Positions 26,867 to 32,858 of a stretch of 32,858 nucleotides of DNA are shown here, piece by piece (the stretch's first letter is position 1; the number at the start of each line of letters is the position of its first letter). The stretch covers positions 1 to 32,858 of the forward strand of contig DCEG01000063.1 of the NCBI GenBank assembly GCA_002316835.1, read 5' to 3'. The notes under the pieces are model-generated. The model was not told the DNA's origin. It saw nothing but the letters and a program-made list of their open reading frames with translations, and did not search any database. Source of the DNA: Bacteroidales bacterium UBA1035. Its GTDB lineage: Bacteria; Bacteroidota; Bacteroidia; Bacteroidales; Dysgonomonadaceae. Made by a program: the position numbers and the translations under genes.

Positions 26867-28109
26867 ACTTATTAAATATGTTAATGATTGTGTTAATAAG
26901 GCAATCTATATCAGAACGGGTATGAGATGTCATTATGCTGATTCTAAAACGAACTAGATTGGCTGGTACCGCAGGAGGAAATATTGGATTTATCAGGATT
27001 CCATCATCGATAAAATCTTTCGTCATTTTTGTCAATAATGTTTGATTTCCAACAATCAAAGGAATAATGGCGGTTTCAGTATTCAGTATATTGAAACCTT
27101 CCTCCCTTAATCTGTTCCGTGCATACGCTGAGTTGTCATTAAGCTTTTCTACAATTTCTGTATTAGAGATTGTGTCAAAGACTTCCATTGCAGCCGCACA
27201 AATTGAAGGAGGTAGAGAGGTGGAGAACATATTGCTTCTTGCATAAATTCTCAAGTAATCTATTATTGACTGGTCTGCCGTAATATATCCGCCAAGAGTC
27301 CCTATGGCTTTACTTAAAGTTCCGCTGACGATAATATTTTTCTTATCTTCTATCTTAAAATGTGACAACGTTCCTTTTCCTTTATTTCCAATAACTCCTG
27401 TCGCATGTGCGTCGTCAATAAGCAATAAAGCATCGTATTTTCTAGTGACATCAAGGATTTCGGGTATTTTTGCAATATCGCCATCCATGCTGAATACTCC
27501 ATCGGTGACGATAAGAATTTTTCCCTTGAAATTGTCACAATTGTTTTTTAGTATTTTGCTCAATTCAGATATATCATTGTGTTTATATCTAAGCATTTTC
27601 GCGCCCGATAAAAGTGTTCCATCAATTAAGCTTGCATGGTTCAGCTTGTCGTGAATTATCAAATTGTCCGGTCTTAATAATCCTGTCAAAACACCCAAAT
27701 TGGCCGTATAACCGGATGAAAATAGAATTGTATCGTCAAAACCTGTAAATTCAGCTATTTTTTTTTCCAATTTTTCCTGTAGAATTGTTGTTCCGGTTAA
27801 TAAAGGTACCCCTCCCGTTCCAATGCCCATTTCCCAACATGCATTTACCGCGGCTTCTTTTATATTGTGAAGATTGGTTGCCCCCAGATAACTATTGGAG
27901 CCAAACATTAATAAATTTTGATTTGTTCGAGTGTGTCGGTCATAATACTGTACAACTCTGTCGCATGGCGTCAATAAAGGATTTTTTCTATAAACATTTA
28001 ATTGATTTGATTCATGTAATGACATTTCTATCGAGAAATCATTGACTTTTCCTAAAATACTTCCGTCACTGCTCTTTTTATTCCCGGTTAAATCAATTGT
28101 ATAATTCAT
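26841..28109 (-). CDS. PLP-dependent alpha-oxoamine synthase (Spt/BioF/CqsA-like)
   Basis: 422 aa from the ATG at 28107-28109. Family reaction: decarboxylative condensation of an amino acid with an acyl thioester to an amino-ketone. Markers: FGSNSYLG (70-77), GTGGVPLLTGT, HDKLNHASLIDG (H158 stacks on PLP), IDDAHATGVIG (D233, H235) and the Schiff-base lysine K267 in VSGTLSKAIGTLGG. All catalytic residues are intact. No bioA, bioD or tdh is nearby, so biotin or threonine metabolism is unlikely; the acyltransferase partner suggests a serine palmitoyltransferase-like or capnine (sulfonolipid) type enzyme making a long-chain base. A CqsA-type signal synthase is the main alternative. A TTG start at 28145 would fall at the predicted transcript start and was not used. 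Confidence 0.88.
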   Translation of the reverse strand: MNYTIDLTGNKKSSDGSILGKVNDFSIEMSLHESNQLNVYRKNPLLTPCDRVVQYYDRHTRTNQNLLMFGSNSYLGATNLHNIKEAAVNACWEMGIGTGGVPLLTGTTILQEKLEKKIAEFTGFDDTILFSSGYTANLGVLTGLLRPDNLIIHDKLNHASLIDGTLLSGAKMLRYKHNDISELSKILKNNCDNFKGKILIVTDGVFSMDGDIAKIPEILDVTRKYDALLLIDDAHATGVIGNKGKGTLSHFKIEDKKNIIVSGTLSKAIGTLGGYITADQSIIDYLRIYARSNMFSTSLPPSICAAAMEVFDTISNTEIVEKLNDNSAYARNRLREEGFNILNTETAIIPLIVGNQTLLTKMTKDFIDDGILINPIFPPAVPANLVRFRISIMTSHTRSDIDCLINTIINIFNKYGLERHIS

Positions 28110-28142
28110 AATTAGACTTTTAACATAACAGTATATACTGTG

Positions 28143-28150
28143 CAAAAATA
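28143..28150 (-). promoter_or_regulatory. Predicted promoter of the oxoamine synthase operon (-7 box)
   Basis: The minus strand reads TATTTTTG, fitting TAnnTTTG, 34 nt upstream of the chosen ATG. The -33 zone overlaps the palindrome at 28167-28205, so a bound repressor would block RNA polymerase. Confidence 0.5.
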
Positions 28151-28166
28151 ATGAATTATTTCAAAC

Positions 28167-28205
28167 AATATGTTGAATACAAATCAAATTTGTATTCAAC
28201 ATATT
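28167..28205. promoter_or_regulatory. 39-bp palindrome, likely TetR operator
   Basis: Perfect 18-bp arms AATATGTTGAATACAAAT and ATTTGTATTCAACATATT around CAA. It lies between the two divergent promoters and overlaps the -33 zones of both. TetR-family dimers bind palindromes of this kind, usually next to their own gene. Confidence 0.8.
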
Positions 28206-28223
28206 TTATTTGTCTTATCTTTG
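28189..28223 (+). promoter_or_regulatory. Predicted tetR promoter
   Basis: TTTG (28189-28192) and TATCTTTG (28216-28223), an exact -7 box with a spacer of 23 nt, slightly long. The -33 element lies inside the right palindrome arm, consistent with autorepression. Confidence 0.45.
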
Positions 28224-28262
28224 TAGTAAATAATCACATAACATCGCTGGATATTGTTAAAA

Positions 28263-28847
28263 ATGAAATCAAAAGATAGGATTATTCTTGAGGCTTTTAA
28301 ATTATTTTGCACAAAACCTTATGATCAAGTCACCTTTAGTGATTTGGAAAAGACAACCAGATTAAGCAGAGGGGCAATATTATATCATTTTTCTTCTAAA
28401 GAAAAAATATTTTATGAAGTGATCGATAAATTCGTCTTGGCAGAGCATGCTATAAAAACAATAGATAAAAAAAACAGAGATACTTTGCATAAATTTATCA
28501 TAAGTTTCGTTGAAAAAGTTGAATATGAGAAAAAAACAATGAATGAGCTCGGCTTGAACAATATTAATCTAGCGTTACTTAATATTGAAACAAGCGCATA
28601 TACTTTTTATCCTGAAATGCAAAAAGTGGCAAAAAAGTGGTTTGACGAAGAATTTTCGGTATGGGAAGAAGTGGTTGGAAACGCTATTTCAACAAAAGAA
28701 ATTAGAAATATTGACAAACATACTGTTGCAAGATTATTGGAGAAAATTTATTTTGGAGGTTCATTTTTAAGTATACCTTTGAAAAATGGAATTGAACCGG
28801 ATGAATTGAAGAAAGATTTACTCTTTATTTATCAATTACTGAAATAA
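28263..28847 (+). CDS. TetR/AcrR-family transcriptional regulator
   Basis: 194 aa. The N-terminal HTH spans about residues 7-50: IILEAFKLFCTKPYDQVTFSDLE is the family entry helix, and LSRGAILYHFSSKEKIFYEVIDKF is the classic recognition helix and exit. The C-terminal ligand domain is all-helical and unassigned. The ATG at 28263 is chosen over TTG at 28254. It is divergent from the oxoamine synthase/acyltransferase pair and separated from it by the 39-bp palindrome, so it most likely represses that pair and itself. A lipid intermediate or acyl-CoA ligand is a reasonable guess. Confidence 0.92.
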   Translation: MKSKDRIILEAFKLFCTKPYDQVTFSDLEKTTRLSRGAILYHFSSKEKIFYEVIDKFVLAEHAIKTIDKKNRDTLHKFIISFVEKVEYEKKTMNELGLNNINLALLNIETSAYTFYPEMQKVAKKWFDEEFSVWEEVVGNAISTKEIRNIDKHTVARLLEKIYFGGSFLSIPLKNGIEPDELKKDLLFIYQLLK

Positions 28848-28878
28848 ATTATATAACTGGATACATGATAATTACGAT

Positions 28879-28913
28879 AAGGGTTGAGATCAGATTTCAA
28901 CTCTTATTTTTTT
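28879..28913 (+). terminator. Rho-independent terminator of tetR
   Basis: AAGGGTTGAG pairs with TTCAACTCTT (two G-T wobbles) around a short loop, followed directly by ATTTTTTT; 31 nt after the tetR stop. Confidence 0.8.
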
Positions 28914-29189
28914 AGTCATTAATTATACTCGTAAATAAATTTTATAACTCTGAATATCCTTTACCTGAAACATGCGGCTTATTCCGGATGTATGGTAAAA
29001 CATCAAAAATTATTTACAAATATTTTAGCTGTAGCTTGCTTTTTATATTCAGAAATTCAGAATGTTAAATAATGCAAACCATCAAACAGTACATAATGTT
29101 TGTAATGATTTTATATATTTTTGTATCGTACATATGTTATTCAAATTTGAGTATTTATGAAAAATTATATTTTTATGTCATTTTTGAAA

Positions 29190-29365
29190 TTATTAAAAGT
29201 GAAATACACCAAATCCTATTCAGCGGGCAAATATTCGTATCAACAATTTCCCTAACCAGGAATTCGGTTATTTCATCGGGAAAGTGGAAAATATTTCGAG
29301 CGTTCCCACGGCGGAATGCTTTTATCTAATCTGAATAGAATTCCCTAACGGCATACAGATCAACA
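29190..29365 (+). pseudogene. Relic of a HlyD-family secretion (membrane fusion) protein
   Basis: In the frame starting at 29233 the sequence reads IRINNFPNQEFGYFIGKVEN, then ISSVPTAECFYLI, a TGA at 29331-29333, then IEFPNGIQINNK. This is the pattern of the C-terminal beta-barrel of HlyD/bacteriocin-type membrane fusion proteins (GQ.v.I.l.nfPy.efG...G.v..iS..P). Just upstream, in another frame, SGQ provides the expected preceding residues, so a frameshift at about 29230 is likely. The rest of the gene is gone. It suggests that a peptide-export operon once stood here. Confidence 0.55.
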
Positions 29366-29430
29366 ATAAAAAATAATGTGGTTAAAGAAAGGGTGAGAAT
29401 AAATAATCGATTAAATTAATTGAAATATGT

Positions 29431-30843
29431 ATGATGCTTGCAATAGTCATTCCATATTATAACATAGATTATTTTGATAAGACAATGTTATCTCTGGCTT
29501 GCCAAACTGATAAAAGATTCAAGGTTTATATCGGGAATAACAACAGTCCTGATGATCCAGGAGAGATTTTAGAAAATTATAGAGACAAATTGGATATTGT
29601 TTATAAAGAATTCAACAATGAACGGAATCCAGTTACATTGAGTGAGCAATTTTTACAATGTTCATCAATGATTTCCAATGAAGAATGGTTCATGATATTA
29701 GGAGACGATGACATCCTGGAACCGAATGTTGTCTCTGATTTTTATAGGCATCTTCCACAAATAAATAAAAATCAGATTAATGTGGTTAAATATTCAACTA
29801 TTTTAATTAATATGTGTGATGATCTGATTTCTACAGTCTATAAACATAATCAAATAGAAAAATCTACTGATTTGTATATAAAAAAAATTACAAATAGAAG
29901 TCGGTCATCGTTAAGTGAACACATATTTAGGACCAGGCAATTTCTTAAATACAAAATACCATATTTCCCTTTAGCTTGGCATGCCGACGATATGATGATC
30001 TTATTATATTCAAACTTTGATAAAATCTATTGTATTTCGGATTCGGTTGTTGCAATAAGACTCTCCGGAAAAAACATATCAAGTTGGAGGGAAAAAAATG
30101 AAAGAGAGAAAACTGAAGCCTCTATTTTATTTTATTCTGAACTAATAACTAATTATAGTGAAAAGTTTAATGTTGAAGATTTGAAGATTTTGTACAGATT
30201 TTTAATATTCTGCATGTTAAACAACTATGACGCTACTGATTCTTACAAAAAGTTGGAAACGGGAATAAAGCTATTCGGTGTGGATTATACACGAAACATT
30301 ATTTTGAATATAAAATATCCTATAAAATTTAATATGACTGATGATGAAATAAGCACATTCGCTGATAATTTTTATATAAATACATTTTGCCTTTACAATG
30401 ACAGGAAAATTTACCGTAAATACTTCTCGAAGAAAAAAGAATTCCGTATTCATTGGATTAAATCGCCTAATATTAACCAGAAGAATTTGAATTCGATATT
30501 AACCCGTTCAATTCAAGAAGAGGACGATGTTATAATAATTTGTTTTGATAACTATCGATTTAAAACAAACTATTCCAAATATAGTCTTTTCAAGTATATT
30601 CTTATGGCTAAATTCTATCAGGCGGATATCTTATTTGGTAATGGGAGTGAAATGGATTGTATGTGTAAAATACAGGACGAGTTGTATTGGGTAAACAGTA
30701 TCAAAAAATCAAATTTTATTGTATTATACAGAAAGTTTTTCAATAAAATACTCGATATCAATTCACTAAATTCAAAAAGTTTCCCGGAAACCATATCAGC
30801 TTTATCTCACGACAAGTTAATGATAAACGATATGTCAATCTAA
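29431..30843 (+). CDS. GT2-family glycosyltransferase with a second, GT-like C-terminal domain
   Basis: 470 aa, soluble. The N-terminal GT-A domain has LAIVIPYYN at the start, VYIGNNNSPDD, and the metal-binding GDDDILEPN (D92-D94). A helical middle follows. From about 335 a second domain begins, IHWIKSPNINQKN, with EEDDVIIICFDNYRFKTNYS and a QADILFGNGS segment, then KSNFIVLYRKFFNKIL. It resembles the LPS-type/GT25-like domain attached to some Bacteroidetes GT2 proteins, but the usual acidic EDDH stretch reads FDNY here, so that domain may be inactive or non-catalytic. The acceptor is unknown. It is 39 bp upstream of another GT gene, forming a pair. Confidence 0.85.
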   Translation: MMLAIVIPYYNIDYFDKTMLSLACQTDKRFKVYIGNNNSPDDPGEILENYRDKLDIVYKEFNNERNPVTLSEQFLQCSSMISNEEWFMILGDDDILEPNVVSDFYRHLPQINKNQINVVKYSTILINMCDDLISTVYKHNQIEKSTDLYIKKITNRSRSSLSEHIFRTRQFLKYKIPYFPLAWHADDMMILLYSNFDKIYCISDSVVAIRLSGKNISSWREKNEREKTEASILFYSELITNYSEKFNVEDLKILYRFLIFCMLNNYDATDSYKKLETGIKLFGVDYTRNIILNIKYPIKFNMTDDEISTFADNFYINTFCLYNDRKIYRKYFSKKKEFRIHWIKSPNINQKNLNSILTRSIQEEDDVIIICFDNYRFKTNYSKYSLFKYILMAKFYQADILFGNGSEMDCMCKIQDELYWVNSIKKSNFIVLYRKFFNKILDINSLNSKSFPETISALSHDKLMINDMSI

Positions 30844-30882
30844 TTCTTATTTTGTAAGCAATTACCCTAAATTTAGTTTATC

Positions 30883-32547
30883 ATGAGAATATCCGTAGCT
30901 TTATGCACATATAATGGTGGAAAATACATTGCAGAACAACTCAGTAGCATCTTGAATCAAAATTATGTGATTGATGAAATCCAAATAGGAGATGATGGCT
31001 CGACTGATGATACGATAGACATTATTAATGATTTTAAAAAGCGACATGAAAATATATTCCTCACTTTAAATCAACGACGAGTGGGTATAACTGACAATTT
31101 CGAAAATACTATAAAAAGATGTCGTGGAGATTATATATGTTTGTCCGATCAAGACGACATCTGGCATCCTGACAAATTAAAAATTATCATACCTGTATTG
31201 CAGCAGAACCCTAAATTTCAGGCATGTTTTACTAACGCGAGTTTTATTGATGAGAATGGAATTAACATTGAAGGTAGTTTATGGGAATCATTTGGAGTAT
31301 TAAAAGAAAAAGAACATTTATTGGACCCGGAGCGACTGTTCGAACATCTTCTGAGATTTGGAAATATTGCCACCGGAGCTACCATGGTTTTTAAAGCGGA
31401 AGCTATAAAGGATATTATGCCTTTTACGAAAAGGTATAACTTCGAATTCCACGATTTTATAATAGCCCGGAAATTGGCAATGAATAGGAGTATAATTCCT
31501 ATCAATAAGAAGCTAATGGACTATAGACTACATGAGGGACAACACGCGGGAGTTTTTAATAGAAAATATTGGGGTGATTTTTTTTTTAGAAAAAAAGCTA
31601 TTCTTTCCGGAAGGATTAAAGATGTAGCTTATCAGAAGGCTCTTTATCATGCATGGTATTACTATAAAAGTTCGGTTAATGAATTTCGATTGAAGGAAAA
31701 TTCCTCAAATTATCTGGTAAGAAAATGCTACGTTGAATCTAAAAAAGAATGGGATGAAATTAAAAAACAATCATGGTCTCAATATGATTGTTTTAATGAT
31801 GGTTATTTAATTAAAGAATATACATCTAACCGTAAAAGATCTTTGTGTTATTTCGTATGTTATACGGAAACCACCCCCGCTAACTCTGATCTTAAATATA
31901 TCAATGAATTAAAAAAACATTTTGATCAGATTGTCATCTTGACGAATTACGAATATATGGAAAAATACACGGATTGTGAGTTTGAGATTTTCGATAATAA
32001 AGGATACGATTTTGGATTTCTATATCAGGCGATTAATGGCAAGGATTTAACGGGCTATCATACCATATCATTCGTAAACAACAGCAATATTTTGCTGAAT
32101 AATAAAAATCTCAATGAGTTTTTCGAGTGGTTTCATCAGCAGGATTCAAAATTTTGTGGTTTAACAGATTCTTCCGAAATGGTAAATGAGTTAGACGAGT
32201 CTTATCATATACAAAGTCATTTCCTCATTTTTAAAGACGAAGCTATCATTCTTTTACAAAGATTTTTCACGATTATAAACTTTGAAAAATTTTTCGCAAT
32301 GGATGATAAAAAACAATTAAAACATGCTATAATAATTGAATGTGAAATCGGGTTAACTCAGTTTATGATAAGGAACAAAATAAAGCCAACATCCTGGTTT
32401 AAATCTGTAGAATTTAGCAAAGAATACAATATACCCCTTGAAACAATCAACCTACACATTATGTTCTGGAAAGAACTAATAGAAAAAGGATATCCCTTGA
32501 TAAAGAAAAAGATAGTGGCAAAAGATTTAAATAACATCATCAATTAA
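30883..32547 (+). CDS. GT2 glycosyltransferase fused to a RgpF-like (rhamnan synthesis F) domain
   Basis: 554 aa. The N-terminal GT2 (1-230) has ISVALCTYNGGKYIAEQL, IGDDGSTDDT and SDQDDIWHPDK (D89, D91, D92), typical of rhamnosyl- or related sugar transferases. Residues 315-545 match the RgpF-like pattern: SLCYFVCYTETTPANSDLKY, KGYDFGFLYQAI, ISFVNNSNILL, SYHIQSHFLIF and IIIECEIGLTQFMI. The combination fits extension of a deoxyhexose-rich polysaccharide or a decorated peptide or lipid on the cytoplasmic face. No transmembrane segment. No wzx, wzy or sugar-nucleotide genes are in view, so the final product cannot be named. Confidence 0.88.
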   Translation: MRISVALCTYNGGKYIAEQLSSILNQNYVIDEIQIGDDGSTDDTIDIINDFKKRHENIFLTLNQRRVGITDNFENTIKRCRGDYICLSDQDDIWHPDKLKIIIPVLQQNPKFQACFTNASFIDENGINIEGSLWESFGVLKEKEHLLDPERLFEHLLRFGNIATGATMVFKAEAIKDIMPFTKRYNFEFHDFIIARKLAMNRSIIPINKKLMDYRLHEGQHAGVFNRKYWGDFFFRKKAILSGRIKDVAYQKALYHAWYYYKSSVNEFRLKENSSNYLVRKCYVESKKEWDEIKKQSWSQYDCFNDGYLIKEYTSNRKRSLCYFVCYTETTPANSDLKYINELKKHFDQIVILTNYEYMEKYTDCEFEIFDNKGYDFGFLYQAINGKDLTGYHTISFVNNSNILLNNKNLNEFFEWFHQQDSKFCGLTDSSEMVNELDESYHIQSHFLIFKDEAIILLQRFFTIINFEKFFAMDDKKQLKHAIIIECEIGLTQFMIRNKIKPTSWFKSVEFSKEYNIPLETINLHIMFWKELIEKGYPLIKKKIVAKDLNNIIN

Positions 32548-32644
32548 CAATTCCTAAAATTATTTATGCACATATTTATGGTATAATTGGTGTTATTATT
32601 TTTTATAAATTTGAATGATACCTTTCTAGAAAAAAGAGAATGGA

Positions 32645-32697
32645 ACAATAAAAAGTAATTACAAAATTAAAGGGTAATCATTCATTACTTTTATTGT
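32645..32697. repeat. Inverted repeat, possible GT operon terminator
   Basis: ACAATAAAAAGTAAT and ATTACTTTTATTGT pair over 14 bp with one bulged A and a loop of about 24 nt. AT-only pairing and no clean T-run make terminator function uncertain. Confidence 0.4.
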
Positions 32698-32786
32698 CAT
32701 TATTCAATACTTCGGTAAATATTCAATTAACTAATTAAAATTCAATGATTTACATAACATAGTTTAACATAAAAAAGATGGATAAG

Positions 32787-32830
32787 TAGCTGATTATCAG
32801 TCTCTTTATAGCTGATAACAGACTATCAAA
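32787..32830. repeat. Two imperfect 22-nt tandem units
   Basis: Units start at 32787 and 32809, both with TAGCTGAT then a (T/A)CAG core. AAAGATGGATAA occurs at 32774-32785 and again at 32828-32839, bracketing them. Confidence 0.5.
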
Positions 32831-32858
32831 GATGGATAAAACCAGCATACTTAACCAA

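Larger units (their letters stand above)
28848..29430. other. Long gene-poor stretch after tetR
   Basis: About 580 bp. It contains the tetR terminator (28879-28913), a very AT-rich stretch, and a degraded secretion-protein fragment (about 29190-29365). No intact gene or full promoter match was found upstream of the glycosyltransferases. Confidence 0.6.
32548..32858. other. Gene-free right end of window
   Basis: 311 bp, very AT-rich, no supportable gene. It holds an inverted repeat at about 32645-32697 and a 22-nt imperfect tandem repeat at 32787-32830. Confidence 0.5.

Noticed and set aside
28110..28145. TTG start adding 12 residues to the oxoamine synthase
   Set aside because: It overlaps the predicted -7 box at 28143-28150; the ATG at 28109 is within the normal family range.
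29072..29329. 85-codon open frame starting ATG at 29072
   Set aside because: Composition is AT-driven, no family pattern; a different frame in the same stretch carries the HlyD relic, so this is a chance frame.
1..32858. tRNA, rRNA or tRNA-type attachment site
   Set aside because: No cloverleaf with TTCGA-type arm or rRNA-like stretch was recognised on either strand.

Overview
The window looks like accessory DNA from a member of the Bacteroidales. The evidence is the recurring Bacteroidetes promoter core (TTG, about 20 nt, TAnnTTTG), the lack of Shine-Dalgarno sites at starts, and a block of genes typical of CTnDOT-like integrative elements (RteC, DUF4099/DUF3945, topoisomerase III, DUF1896, giant methylase-helicase). 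No tRNA, rRNA or CRISPR array was recognised. Everything was read by eye from the sequence; no database search was run.

Layout. (1) 1-912: the 3' part of an AAA/DUF4143 ATPase gene cut by the window edge. (2) 1029-9889, minus strand: a complete type I restriction-modification operon in the order hsdM, hsdS, a 960-aa NACHT ATPase with a C-terminal TOPRIM domain, hsdR. The extra gene overlaps hsdS and sits where the anticodon nuclease gene prrC sits in the E. coli prr locus. (3) 10055-11290: a broken MobV/BmpH-like relaxase gene with a nonsense codon, a one-base frameshift and a missing N-terminus. (4) 11601-25378: a shortened CTnDOT-like excision/processing region: rteC on the minus strand, then xis-like HTH gene, DUF4099/DUF3945 gene, topB/exc and, after an interrupting ATPase gene, DUF1896 and a 2148-aa methylase-helicase. 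No integrase, tra genes or intact relaxase is present, so this is probably a remnant or part of a larger element. (5) 25643-28847: a likely lipid-modifying pair (alpha-oxoamine synthase and GNAT/FemAB-like acyltransferase) divergent from a TetR regulator, with a 39-bp palindrome in the shared promoter region. (6) 28848-32858: a degraded HlyD-type secretion protein fragment, then two multidomain GT2 glycosyltransferases.

The best candidates for undescribed biology are three. First, the NACHT-TOPRIM gene inside the type I RM operon: HsdMSR would give restriction while the STAND-type protein may act as a second-line effector, perhaps guarded by the RM complex. Second, the ATPase gene at 17160 appears to have been inserted into the structured leader of the DUF1896/helicase transcript: two pairs of complementary segments (14 nt and 9 nt) lie on either side of it, and the right inner arm is followed by a T-run as in an intrinsic terminator. 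Third, the acyltransferase/oxoamine-synthase/TetR cassette resembles the first steps of bacterial sphingolipid-like or sulfonolipid synthesis.
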